DNA from: Flavobacterium sp. 90 | GTDB taxonomy: Bacteria > Bacteroidota > Bacteroidia > Flavobacteriales > Flavobacteriaceae | Direction: 5' to 3' | DNA length: 64,000 bases | Assembly (NCBI RefSeq): GCF_004339525.1 | Contig: NZ_SMGE01000001.1 | Coordinates: 1,860,001-1,924,000, forward strand | Part shown: piece after piece, positions 27,910-35,607 of the stretch | How positions within the stretch are numbered: position 1 is the stretch's first letter | Layout: the number at the start of each line of letters is the position of its first letter | Position numbers and translations under genes: made by a program | The notes under the pieces: model-generated | The model's input: only the letters and a program-made list of their open reading frames with translations | Told to the model about the DNA's origin: nothing | Database searches by the model: none

Positions 27910-28044
27910 TTACAAGCATTTATAATATCCTCTATTAATATCCCAACACATTCCAACTTCAGGGTCGGTTCCGCCTGCAGTATTTTTTTGTTCTTCTTTT
28001 GATAATTTTTTAGTACCCTCTGTCTTTAAAAATTTTTCTAACAT
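27910..28044 (-). CDS. Double-glycine leader peptide 1 (two-Cys mature part, 44 aa)
   Basis: A very short gene. It encodes 44 aa: a 25-residue leader (MLEKFLKTEGTKKL...NTAGG) and a 19-residue mature part, TDPEVGMCWDINRGYYKCL, with two Cys that could form a single loop of ten residues between them. ATG 28044 is preceded by the 37-bp box at 28076-28112. It lies between the VKOR-thioredoxin gene and peptide 2, all on the same strand. The leader pattern and length match peptides 2 and 3, which is the main support for coding. Confidence 0.75.
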   Translation of the reverse strand: MLEKFLKTEGTKKLSKEEQKNTAGGTDPEVGMCWDINRGYYKCL

Positions 28045-28075
28045 GATTTGTGTTTTTTGTTTCTTAATAATAGAC

Positions 28076-28112
28076 CTTCAAACATTTTAAGACATTTGAA
28101 GATTCTGTCTGT
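28076..28112 (-). promoter_or_regulatory. Conserved 37-bp box upstream of peptide 1 (box B)
   Basis: The same structure as box A: ACAGACAGA followed by CTTCAA-N14-TTGAAG with TGTCTTAAA in the spacer. It lies 31 nt before the peptide-1 ATG and directly after the stop codon of the VKOR gene, so it marks a transcription unit separate from that gene. Confidence 0.6.
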
Positions 28113-28117
28113 ATTTT

Positions 28118-29674
28118 TTATGCCGTTTTTTCAAAAATTTCAACCTCTTCAACAAAATCGTTCAAAAAGTATTTCAACTCACTTAATTCATATTCGTTTG
28201 GAAACAATTTGTCGTTTACAATTTTAACTGGCGTATAATTAAAATTATTCTTAGAACACCATTCGTATTGTTTGTTTATTTCCTGCGTTATCATCATACT
28301 AACCGAATCAACATTCCATTTTTTCATCCATTTCTTCAAGCTCATCTTTTTAATGTGCCAGTCTGAAATAGCTTCAACCGTTTTTCCAGGTGTTGATCTG
28401 TTTATTGATAAAAGTCTTTCAACAATAACTTTGTATTGATTATCATTATTTTCCGGATTAATATTGAATAGAACATTCAGAAATATTTTGTCCGGATATT
28501 TTAAAACTAAATCGAATCCTTCCTGAAACGTTTTATGACAATGTCCACAACTTGGACTTATTATTATTGAAAGTTTTACAGCAGCATTTCTGTTTCCAAA
28601 ATTCAACCCTCTCAAGTCTTCAAATCCTTTAGTATTAGGCACTTTCTTAGACAAAAAATTCAATAAAGAATAATTTCTTTTAAACTTTTTTAATTCTTTT
28701 AGCGAGTTTTCATTCTTCAAAATATTTTGTATCATTGATTTGATAACATACCAAATTGGCACAAGAAATAGCAATGAAAAAAAGAATGGAAAAACATTTT
28801 CAAAACTAAAACTCAACGTAAATAAATCTGATGAAAACCAAACAATACTTTGCGTAAAGATCAAGAATGAAACTATCAGACACATAACGCACCATTTTTG
28901 AATTTCAAACTTTTGAATCCAAATCGAAGAAACTATTACAGGAATTGCCAGTAAACTTAAAAATCCAATAAAAATTGCTGAATTTAGAGGTTGAATTAAA
29001 ATTGATATATAACTCGCACTGAAAAAAAGCAATGGCAAATCTGAAAAATTAATCCATTTATTTTGGATTCCCACATTAGCGTTTAGAACTGAATCACAAG
29101 AAGAGTTAGAACTTAAATTGCAAATTTTTGAAATTATATTGTTTTTAAAACCCAACTTTTCCTGAACTATTAAAACACTTACAACCAATCCTAAAATTGA
29201 TGTTCCTAAAAAAATAAGACTGAACCAATTATAGGTATTATAGAAAAATGATAATCCTGTTAAAAGCAAAAGAGGAAAAAAATATTTCACCCAATTGTAT
29301 TCTATTTTCAAATTTTCTCTCTCTACAATATTATTAGGTTCTATAGCTACAATTACTCCATTCCAGTCTAAAAGGAATTTTTCATAAGCCATTTTATAGT
29401 TTCTTTTTTTCTGACTATTAATAAGAACGAAATTTTTAGCCTTTTCTACCAATATAAGTTCTTCTTTAAAATAAGCTAAAAAATTTGTAGGCAAATCGAC
29501 AATCTGCTCTTTCGAAACTCTTACCGCAGCATTCTCTATAGATAGTAAATCAAAAGAATCTGTTATAGCAAATAGACTTGGATAATTAGGATGAGAAAGA
29601 AACAGATCCTTAAACTCATTTTTAATTTCCGAGTATCTATTTATTTGAAGAAATTTTTGGACAAGTTTTAACAT
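28118..29674 (-). CDS. Membrane VKOR-thioredoxin disulfide enzyme with C39-like N-terminal domain
   Basis: 518 aa from ATG 29674. Residues 1-120 resemble a C39 peptidase fold but lack the catalytic Cys and His. Six hydrophobic segments follow (about 129-145, 150-170, 213-229, 234-254, 262-280, 293-312). The VKOR cysteines are Cys185/Cys193 in the loop and the CVMC pair, Cys262/Cys265. A thioredoxin domain carries CGHC at 376-379. VKOR-Trx fusions oxidise protein thiols using quinone. It directly precedes four peptides with even cysteine counts, which suggests it forms their disulfides, with the C39-like domain perhaps recognising the leader (inference). Confidence 0.85.
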   Translation of the reverse strand: MLKLVQKFLQINRYSEIKNEFKDLFLSHPNYPSLFAITDSFDLLSIENAAVRVSKEQIVDLPTNFLAYFKEELILVEKAKNFVLINSQKKRNYKMAYEKFLLDWNGVIVAIEPNNIVERENLKIEYNWVKYFFPLLLLTGLSFFYNTYNWFSLIFLGTSILGLVVSVLIVQEKLGFKNNIISKICNLSSNSSCDSVLNANVGIQNKWINFSDLPLLFFSASYISILIQPLNSAIFIGFLSLLAIPVIVSSIWIQKFEIQKWCVMCLIVSFLIFTQSIVWFSSDLFTLSFSFENVFPFFFSLLFLVPIWYVIKSMIQNILKNENSLKELKKFKRNYSLLNFLSKKVPNTKGFEDLRGLNFGNRNAAVKLSIIISPSCGHCHKTFQEGFDLVLKYPDKIFLNVLFNINPENNDNQYKVIVERLLSINRSTPGKTVEAISDWHIKKMSLKKWMKKWNVDSVSMMITQEINKQYEWCSKNNFNYTPVKIVNDKLFPNEYELSELKYFLNDFVEEVEIFEKTA

Positions 29675-29898
29675 CTTTTTCGGCTGTTTAAAATCATAAT
29701 TACAATACAAATATTGCTGTTTTTATTCGAAAAATAATCACAAAAGCAGACATTTTATCAATTATACTACATACAATTTATAAATTATACCAGTCACATT
29801 GAAAGATTTAATAAACTGATAAACAGCTATTTATGTCGATTTATTTTTTACAAAAAGCCGAAAAACGTCATTCTCGATTAAGGGTTTTGCTTTTTGTC

Positions 29899-29906
29899 TA
29901 GTTTTG
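29899..29906 (+). promoter_or_regulatory. -7 box of the divergent peptide gene
   Basis: TAGTTTTG fits TAnnTTTG, 29 nt before ATG 29936. No clear -33 TTG. Confidence 0.4.
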
Positions 29907-29935
29907 ACAATGTAATAACCTTAACACATAAAAAC

Positions 29936-30097
29936 ATGGCAACTCGAGCATTAAAACTAGAAGATTTTGGAGCACAAAAATTATCAAATAATCAACAAAA
30001 AATCGTTCGCGGAGGAGACACTCCTACTATACCTGCACCGATACCAACACCACAAGAAAATGATCCTGGAAAAGGAGGTAACACTCCTGCAGGATAA
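29936..30097 (+). CDS. Double-glycine leader peptide 5 (Pro-rich, no Cys)
   Basis: 53 aa from ATG 29936 (MATRALKLEDFGAQKL). The leader ends KIVRGG at residue 27. The mature part of 26 residues is Pro/Thr/Gly-rich (TPTIPAPIPTPQ) and has no cysteine, unlike peptides 1-4. It is the only gene on the + strand in this region. It faces three convergent regulator genes and is divergent from the VKOR gene. Leader residues differ from the MLKxILNLE type. It could be a signal peptide for the regulators, or a separate bacteriocin-like product; both are guesses. Confidence 0.7.
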   Translation: MATRALKLEDFGAQKLSNNQQKIVRGGDTPTIPAPIPTPQENDPGKGGNTPAG

Positions 30098-30118
30098 ATA
30101 AATTACTTTATTGATAAG

Positions 30119-31849
30119 CTAAATATTATTCGCAAACTGAGCCGGAGAAACTCCGGTTCTTTTGCGAAATGATTTTGCAAAAGAACCTGCGTTTTTAAAT
30201 CCTACGCTTTCTGCGGTAGCTTGTGTAGATTTTTTTCGATAAGTTTCACTGGTAATCATCTTATTAATTGCATAATTAATTTTTAGCTCATTGGTATATT
30301 CTCCAAATGATTTTCCAAATCGCTTATTGACTACATAAGATAGGTAAGTAGTATTTGTTTTGATTTTTTTTGCCACATAAGCTAATGTGAAGCCGGTATT
30401 CAAGTATTCTAAGTTATTTTCAAGCTCTAAAAGCTTTTCGACGATTTCATTTTCTTTAGCCAGATCAATGCATAAACTTGCATTTTCAGTTTTTATAGAT
30501 TCAAGTAATTTCACTTTGGCAAAACTACCATTTTCCTTTTCCATATCTGCTTTAAGTTCCTGTATTATGGCACTCATCTTTTTATTGGCCTTATTTTTAT
30601 CTCTATTGCTTTTTACCAAGAGCGTAACAGTTCCAATAATTAAAAATATATAAAACCCTTTCAGGCTTTTATCTAAAAAAAGATCTTTCTTATAATTTTG
30701 CTCAACAGCAATCATCTCCTCTGTCTGAGAATCAACCCCTTGTAACTCATTTACGCCTGATCTCTCTTTCTTTAATTTTTCCTCGTATTTTTTTTTACTA
30801 TCTAAGTAAATTTTAGAATGCTCATAAGCCAGTTCCGGCTTTTTAAGAATTGTATAAATTTTTGATTGATAATAATTAGATTTTAGGTAATCTAACTCAT
30901 TCGAATTACTTAAAATCGCAAGAGAATCTGTATTCTTATAAAAAAACAATGCTTTATCGTACTTTTTCTGGGTATAACAAACATCTCCTAAATTAAAATT
31001 GGCACTACATAATAACTCTTTCTGATCATTCTCCTCGCAAAGAAGTACAACCTGATAATATGCTTTTTCAGCATCTTTTAGATTACCTTTCCAATTATAG
31101 ACATTTCCTAAGTTTAATTTTGCCGTGATTTTATTAAAAAGATAATTATCCGAATAATCAACTGTCTTCTTATAATAATACTCGGCTGAATCTAACAAGT
31201 ACCTTTTGCTTTTATTTGCCTTAAAGTAATCTTCATAAGAACCTCCTAAACTGAGATTAATGTTACTTTTTTTATTCAGAAAACTTTCTTTATCAAATAA
31301 ATCTTTATTCTCATGAAGAAATTTATCAAGGTCTTTTCCATTTTTAATCGCTAATTTATAGTTTCCTACTACTTCGTTAGCCAAGACAATATTGGCCTTA
31401 AAGTTAACCAGTTGATTAATATCTCCTATTTTTTCCGAAAGTTTGATTCCCTGATGAAATTTTTCAATTGCGGCACTAAAATTTCTTCTGTCAAACTCTG
31501 CCAACCCGCCGTAATTATAGATATAGGATTGCAATTGTATCTTATCTTTAGAATCAGGCACTTTGTCCAGATAATAAAGTGCTGTTTTATATTTTTCTTT
31601 TGATAATTCTGTTTTTCCTTTATTTTGCCATAAAACTGATAATGCCGCATTTGCAAAAGCCAAATGCTTATTGCTATTTGATTTTGCCATTTGATTTGCG
31701 TATACAAGAGAACTATCTGTATTTGCATTAAAATTTGTTCTGATTTTATGTCTCAAAATTGCATACTCCTCTTCAGACATCGAATTTGTATGTTGAGCAC
31801 AAGTAGCATTGAGAATAAAAAAGAATAAAAAACTAACAATCAGCCTCAT
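30119..31849 (-). CDS. Membrane TPR-AraC transcriptional regulator (copy 1)
   Basis: 576 aa. An N-terminal signal sequence (MRLIVSFLFFFILNATCAQ) is followed by about 350 residues of tetratricopeptide-type helices, one transmembrane helix (398-415), a linker, and a C-terminal AraC-type double helix-turn-helix (about 470-576, ending GVSPAQFANNI). The layout implies TPRs outside the cytoplasmic membrane and DNA binding inside. It is the third of three tandem paralogues (30119, 31897, 33678). A TATTTTTG -7 box lies at 31869-31876 on the minus strand, so it has its own promoter. Confidence 0.88.
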   Translation of the reverse strand: MRLIVSFLFFFILNATCAQHTNSMSEEEYAILRHKIRTNFNANTDSSLVYANQMAKSNSNKHLAFANAALSVLWQNKGKTELSKEKYKTALYYLDKVPDSKDKIQLQSYIYNYGGLAEFDRRNFSAAIEKFHQGIKLSEKIGDINQLVNFKANIVLANEVVGNYKLAIKNGKDLDKFLHENKDLFDKESFLNKKSNINLSLGGSYEDYFKANKSKRYLLDSAEYYYKKTVDYSDNYLFNKITAKLNLGNVYNWKGNLKDAEKAYYQVVLLCEENDQKELLCSANFNLGDVCYTQKKYDKALFFYKNTDSLAILSNSNELDYLKSNYYQSKIYTILKKPELAYEHSKIYLDSKKKYEEKLKKERSGVNELQGVDSQTEEMIAVEQNYKKDLFLDKSLKGFYIFLIIGTVTLLVKSNRDKNKANKKMSAIIQELKADMEKENGSFAKVKLLESIKTENASLCIDLAKENEIVEKLLELENNLEYLNTGFTLAYVAKKIKTNTTYLSYVVNKRFGKSFGEYTNELKINYAINKMITSETYRKKSTQATAESVGFKNAGSFAKSFRKRTGVSPAQFANNI

Positions 31850-31896
31850 GAGTTTGTTTTTGGAATTTCAAAAATAACTTATTCCTTATTTCTAAA

Positions 31897-33639
31897 CTAA
31901 ATATTTTTTAAAAAGCGAGTTGGAGCAACTCCGGTTCGTTTCCGAAATATTTTTTCAAAAGAAATCGCATTTTTAAAACCTGCATTCTCAGCAATTGATT
32001 GCATAGGTTGTTTGCGATAGTGCTCATTAGCAATCATTTCATAAATTACATAACTAATTTTTAACTCATTGCTGTATTCTTCAAAAGATTTTCCAAATCG
32101 TTTATTAATAACATAAGACAAATAAATTGTATTCGTTTCTATTTTCTTTGCTACCTGAGACAATATAAAATTAGAGCTTAAGTACTCCTGATTCTTTTCA
32201 AGCACTAATAATTTTTCGACTATTTCATTCTCTTTCGAATCATCAATACTTAAATTGAGATTATTTTTTTCATGTAAATTCTCATTATTATCAAAGAGTA
32301 TTGCTTTGTCTTCAGGATAATTTCCTTTTTCAATGCTTGTTTTGAATTCCTGTAAAACAGCATTCATCTTTTTATACCCCTTCCTTTTGTCTCTTGATTT
32401 TTTTATCAATAGAATCCCAATTACAATAAATAAAAGTGAGCAGAAAACTTTTATTCCTCTACTATAGAGAAGATTTTTTTTATAATTTCTTTCAAAAGAA
32501 ACCATTTCCTTTGTTAGATTATTTATTCCTTGTAACTCATTTACTCCTACTCTCTCTTTATTTAATTTTTCCTCGTATTTTTTTTTGCTGTCCAGATAAA
32601 TTTTAGAATGTTTGTAAGCTTCATCCGGTTTTTTAAGAAGCATATAAATTTTAGACTGGTAGTAATTCGACTTTAAATAATTAAATTGATTTGTATTGCT
32701 TAAAAGTGCAATCGAATCAGACTTCTTATAAAAAAATAATGCTTTATTATACATTTTAAGTGTATTATAAACATCCCCCAGATTATAATTTGCAATGCAC
32801 AAAATTTTTTTATCATTATTCTGTTGGGATAAAAGTGTAACCTCATAGTATAATTTCAAAGCATTCTTATAATTACCTCTCCAATTATAAATATTACCTA
32901 AACTTAATTTGGCATTGATTTTATTAAGAGGAAAACGATCAGAGTAATCAATCGTTTTTTTATAAAAATATTCTGCCGAATCTAGTAAATGTATTTTACT
33001 TTTGCTTGACATAAAATATCCTTCATAAGAATTTGCTAAACTAGAATTAATATTGCTTTTTCTGCTTAAATAATCCTCTTTAGCAAATAAATCTTTATTC
33101 TCATGAATATAATCATTAAGTTCTCTCCCATTTCTGATAGCTAATTGATAATTACCAACAGCTTCATTGATCGCTGTAATATTGATTTTAAATTTAATTA
33201 TCTGATGAAAATCTTTTATTTGTTCAGAAAGCTTAAGCCCTTCCTGGTCTTTTTCAAGCGCCGCACTAAAATTACCTCTATGAAACTCTGTTAATCCGGC
33301 ATAATGATATATATAACTCTTTAGTTGAATTTTATCTTTAGAATCAGGTACTTTATCAAGATAAAAAAATGCTTTTTTATATTTTTCTTTGGACAAATCA
33401 TTTTTGCCTCTCATTTGTAACAAAGTTGACAATACAATATTTGCAAAAGCAAGATGTTTGTTATTATTAGATTTTTTCAACTGATAAACATAGAAAAATG
33501 CACTGTCAATATTTACATTATAATTTAATCGTATTTTATATTTCAAACTTTGATACTCTTCCTCCGTCATTGCTTTTTTATCTTGAGCAAATCCAATATT
33601 AAGAGTACAAAAAAATAAAAAGCAGATAATATACTTCAT
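31897..33639 (-). CDS. Membrane TPR-AraC transcriptional regulator (copy 2)
   Basis: 580 aa with the same order as its neighbours: signal sequence (MKYIICFLFFCTLNIGFAQ), TPR region, one membrane helix near 400-417 (FCSLLFIVIGILLI) and a C-terminal AraC domain ending GVAPTRFLKNI. It differs most in the recognition part: NAISFEKIFRKRTG, where the others read F-A-K-S. It is therefore likely to bind a related but not identical site. The gap to the next paralogue upstream (33678) is 38 nt. Confidence 0.88.
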   Translation of the reverse strand: MKYIICFLFFCTLNIGFAQDKKAMTEEEYQSLKYKIRLNYNVNIDSAFFYVYQLKKSNNNKHLAFANIVLSTLLQMRGKNDLSKEKYKKAFFYLDKVPDSKDKIQLKSYIYHYAGLTEFHRGNFSAALEKDQEGLKLSEQIKDFHQIIKFKINITAINEAVGNYQLAIRNGRELNDYIHENKDLFAKEDYLSRKSNINSSLANSYEGYFMSSKSKIHLLDSAEYFYKKTIDYSDRFPLNKINAKLSLGNIYNWRGNYKNALKLYYEVTLLSQQNNDKKILCIANYNLGDVYNTLKMYNKALFFYKKSDSIALLSNTNQFNYLKSNYYQSKIYMLLKKPDEAYKHSKIYLDSKKKYEEKLNKERVGVNELQGINNLTKEMVSFERNYKKNLLYSRGIKVFCSLLFIVIGILLIKKSRDKRKGYKKMNAVLQEFKTSIEKGNYPEDKAILFDNNENLHEKNNLNLSIDDSKENEIVEKLLVLEKNQEYLSSNFILSQVAKKIETNTIYLSYVINKRFGKSFEEYSNELKISYVIYEMIANEHYRKQPMQSIAENAGFKNAISFEKIFRKRTGVAPTRFLKNI

Positions 33640-33677
33640 CGAATTCGAAAATCAAAGTAATTCACAATAGTACGAAA

Positions 33678-35441
33678 TTAGATATTACTTGCAAACTGAG
33701 CTGGAGAAACTCCGGTTCTTTTACGGAATGATTTTGCAAAAGAAACTGCATTTTTGAAACCTACACTTTCTGCAATAGCCTGTGTAGAGTATTTACGATA
33801 CATATGATTGGTAATCATCTCGTTGATTACATAATTAATTTTAAGTTCATTTGAATATTCTCCAAATGATTTACCAAATCGTTTATTGACAACATAAGAC
33901 AAATAAGTCGTATTTGTTTTGATTTTTTTGGCGACATAAGGCAATGTAAAATCTGCGTTTAAGTATTCTAACTTGCTTTCCAGCGCTAGTAATTTCTCGA
34001 CTATTTTATTTTCTTTAGCCTCATCAATACTTAAATTGACATTTTCTTTTTTAAGATGAACTTCTTCTGGTTCAAGTATTAGTTCTTCTATTACTTCAAC
34101 TTCTTTTTGCTCAAACTCAGGATTATTTCTCTTCTCTATATTAGCTTTAAATTCTTCGATTAAAGCATTCATTTTTTTGTGAGCTTTATTTTTATCTCTA
34201 ATGTTTTTTATCAATAAAAATACAATTACAACAAAAAGAAGTACATAGAAAACTCTTAACCCTCTATTTAAGAAAACTTCATTTTTATATTTTTTCTCAA
34301 TAGTAACCATTTCATCCGTAAGATTACCAACTCCTTGTTTATAGTTTACCTCTAACGTTTGTTCATTTAATTTTGTTTCAAATTTCTCATAATTATCCAA
34401 ATAAATTTTAGAATGTTTATAAGCTAATTCAGGTCTCTTCTGTATATTATAGATTTTGGCCTGATAATAATTCGACTTTAAAAAATCAAGCTGATTTAAG
34501 TCTGTTAAAGCGGCTATTGAATCGCATTTTTTAAAAAACACAAGTGCTTTATCGTATTTTTTAGTGGTGTAATATATATCTGCCAAATTATAATTTGCCA
34601 CACACAATAAATCTTTCTGATCATTTTGTTGTGATAAAAACACAACATCATAATAGGTTTTTTCAGCATTTACGTAATCCTGTTTCCAATTGTAAACATT
34701 ACCTAAACTTAATTTTGAACTGATTTTAGTATATGGGTTATTTTTCGAATATGTAATTGATTTTTTGTAAAAATATTCTGCCGAGTCTAGCAGATACTTT
34801 TTACCTTGGTTTTTCATAAAATAGCTTTCATACGAACTCGCTAAATTGCTGTTTATATTACTTTTTCTATTTAAAAAATCTTCCTTCGTAAACAAATCTT
34901 CATTTTTATCAATAAAACCGTCGAGTTGCCGTATATTTTTAATAGCTAATTGGTAATTACCAACTGCCTCATTAATTATCGAAATATTAATTTTGAATTT
35001 AACAATTTGCAAAACATCTCTTATCTCTACAGAAAGTTTCATCCCTTTCTGATATTGTTCAATGGCCTGACTAAAATTACCTCTTTTCCATTCTGCCATT
35101 CCGGCAAAATTTAGAATATAAGATTCTAATTGCATTTTATCTTTTGATGCCGGTATTTTACTTAAATAACCAATCGTCAGCTTATACTTTTCTTTAGATT
35201 CTTTTGTTTTTCCCTTTGCTTGCAAAGAATAAACCAAAGATCCATTTGCAAAAGCCTTATGCCTAAGATCATTTGATTTAGCCATTTGATTAGCATATAC
35301 AACAGCACTATCGACATTTGCGTTAAAATTAAGTCGGATTTTACTTTGCAATGCTGTGTACTCTTGTTCTGTCAAGACATTTTTTTGAGAAAATGATGTA
35401 TTCAGAACAAAAAAGAGTAAAAAAGAGATGATCAGCCTCAT
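33678..35441 (-). CDS. Membrane TPR-AraC transcriptional regulator (copy 3)
   Basis: 587 aa: signal sequence (MRLIISFLLFFVLNTSFSQ), TPR region, a membrane helix (VFYVLLFVVIVFLLI, near 400), a longer acidic linker (EVEVIEELILEPEEVHL) and a C-terminal AraC domain ending GVSPAQFASNI. The DNA-binding end is very close to copy 1, suggesting a shared target. A TATTTTTG -7 box lies at 35462-35469 on the minus strand. It is first of the three in transcription order. Confidence 0.88.
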   Translation of the reverse strand: MRLIISFLLFFVLNTSFSQKNVLTEQEYTALQSKIRLNFNANVDSAVVYANQMAKSNDLRHKAFANGSLVYSLQAKGKTKESKEKYKLTIGYLSKIPASKDKMQLESYILNFAGMAEWKRGNFSQAIEQYQKGMKLSVEIRDVLQIVKFKINISIINEAVGNYQLAIKNIRQLDGFIDKNEDLFTKEDFLNRKSNINSNLASSYESYFMKNQGKKYLLDSAEYFYKKSITYSKNNPYTKISSKLSLGNVYNWKQDYVNAEKTYYDVVFLSQQNDQKDLLCVANYNLADIYYTTKKYDKALVFFKKCDSIAALTDLNQLDFLKSNYYQAKIYNIQKRPELAYKHSKIYLDNYEKFETKLNEQTLEVNYKQGVGNLTDEMVTIEKKYKNEVFLNRGLRVFYVLLFVVIVFLLIKNIRDKNKAHKKMNALIEEFKANIEKRNNPEFEQKEVEVIEELILEPEEVHLKKENVNLSIDEAKENKIVEKLLALESKLEYLNADFTLPYVAKKIKTNTTYLSYVVNKRFGKSFGEYSNELKINYVINEMITNHMYRKYSTQAIAESVGFKNAVSFAKSFRKRTGVSPAQFASNI

Positions 35442-35578
35442 TTATTTTGTTTTTGGAAACTCAAAAATAGCTCATAAATTATCAATAAACTATAATTAAT
35501 TTGTCTTATTACTAATTTTCTTCTTTTTGTTTTAAAAAATATAACAATTTAACCGTGTTTTGTTATATTTATATTGCG

Positions 35579-35586
35579 TAAATTTG
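35579..35586 (+). promoter_or_regulatory. -7 box of the acyl-CoA dehydrogenase gene
   Basis: TAAATTTG matches TAnnTTTG, with a TTG at 35560-35562 (spacing 16, one short of the usual range). It falls inside the longest open frame, so the gene must start downstream at ATG 35608. Confidence 0.5.
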
Positions 35587-35607
35587 TTTTTGCTAAACTA
35601 TCAAAAA

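Noticed and set aside
20048..29674. Lanthipeptide or sactipeptide cluster
   Set aside because: GG leaders are present, but no LanB/LanC/LanM, radical-SAM or YcaO-type gene is in the region; the only modifying enzyme seen is the VKOR-thioredoxin protein.
35560..35607. N-terminal extension of the acyl-CoA dehydrogenase
   Set aside because: It overlaps the -7 box at 35579-35586 and reads as hydrophobic AT-rich sequence unlike the family.
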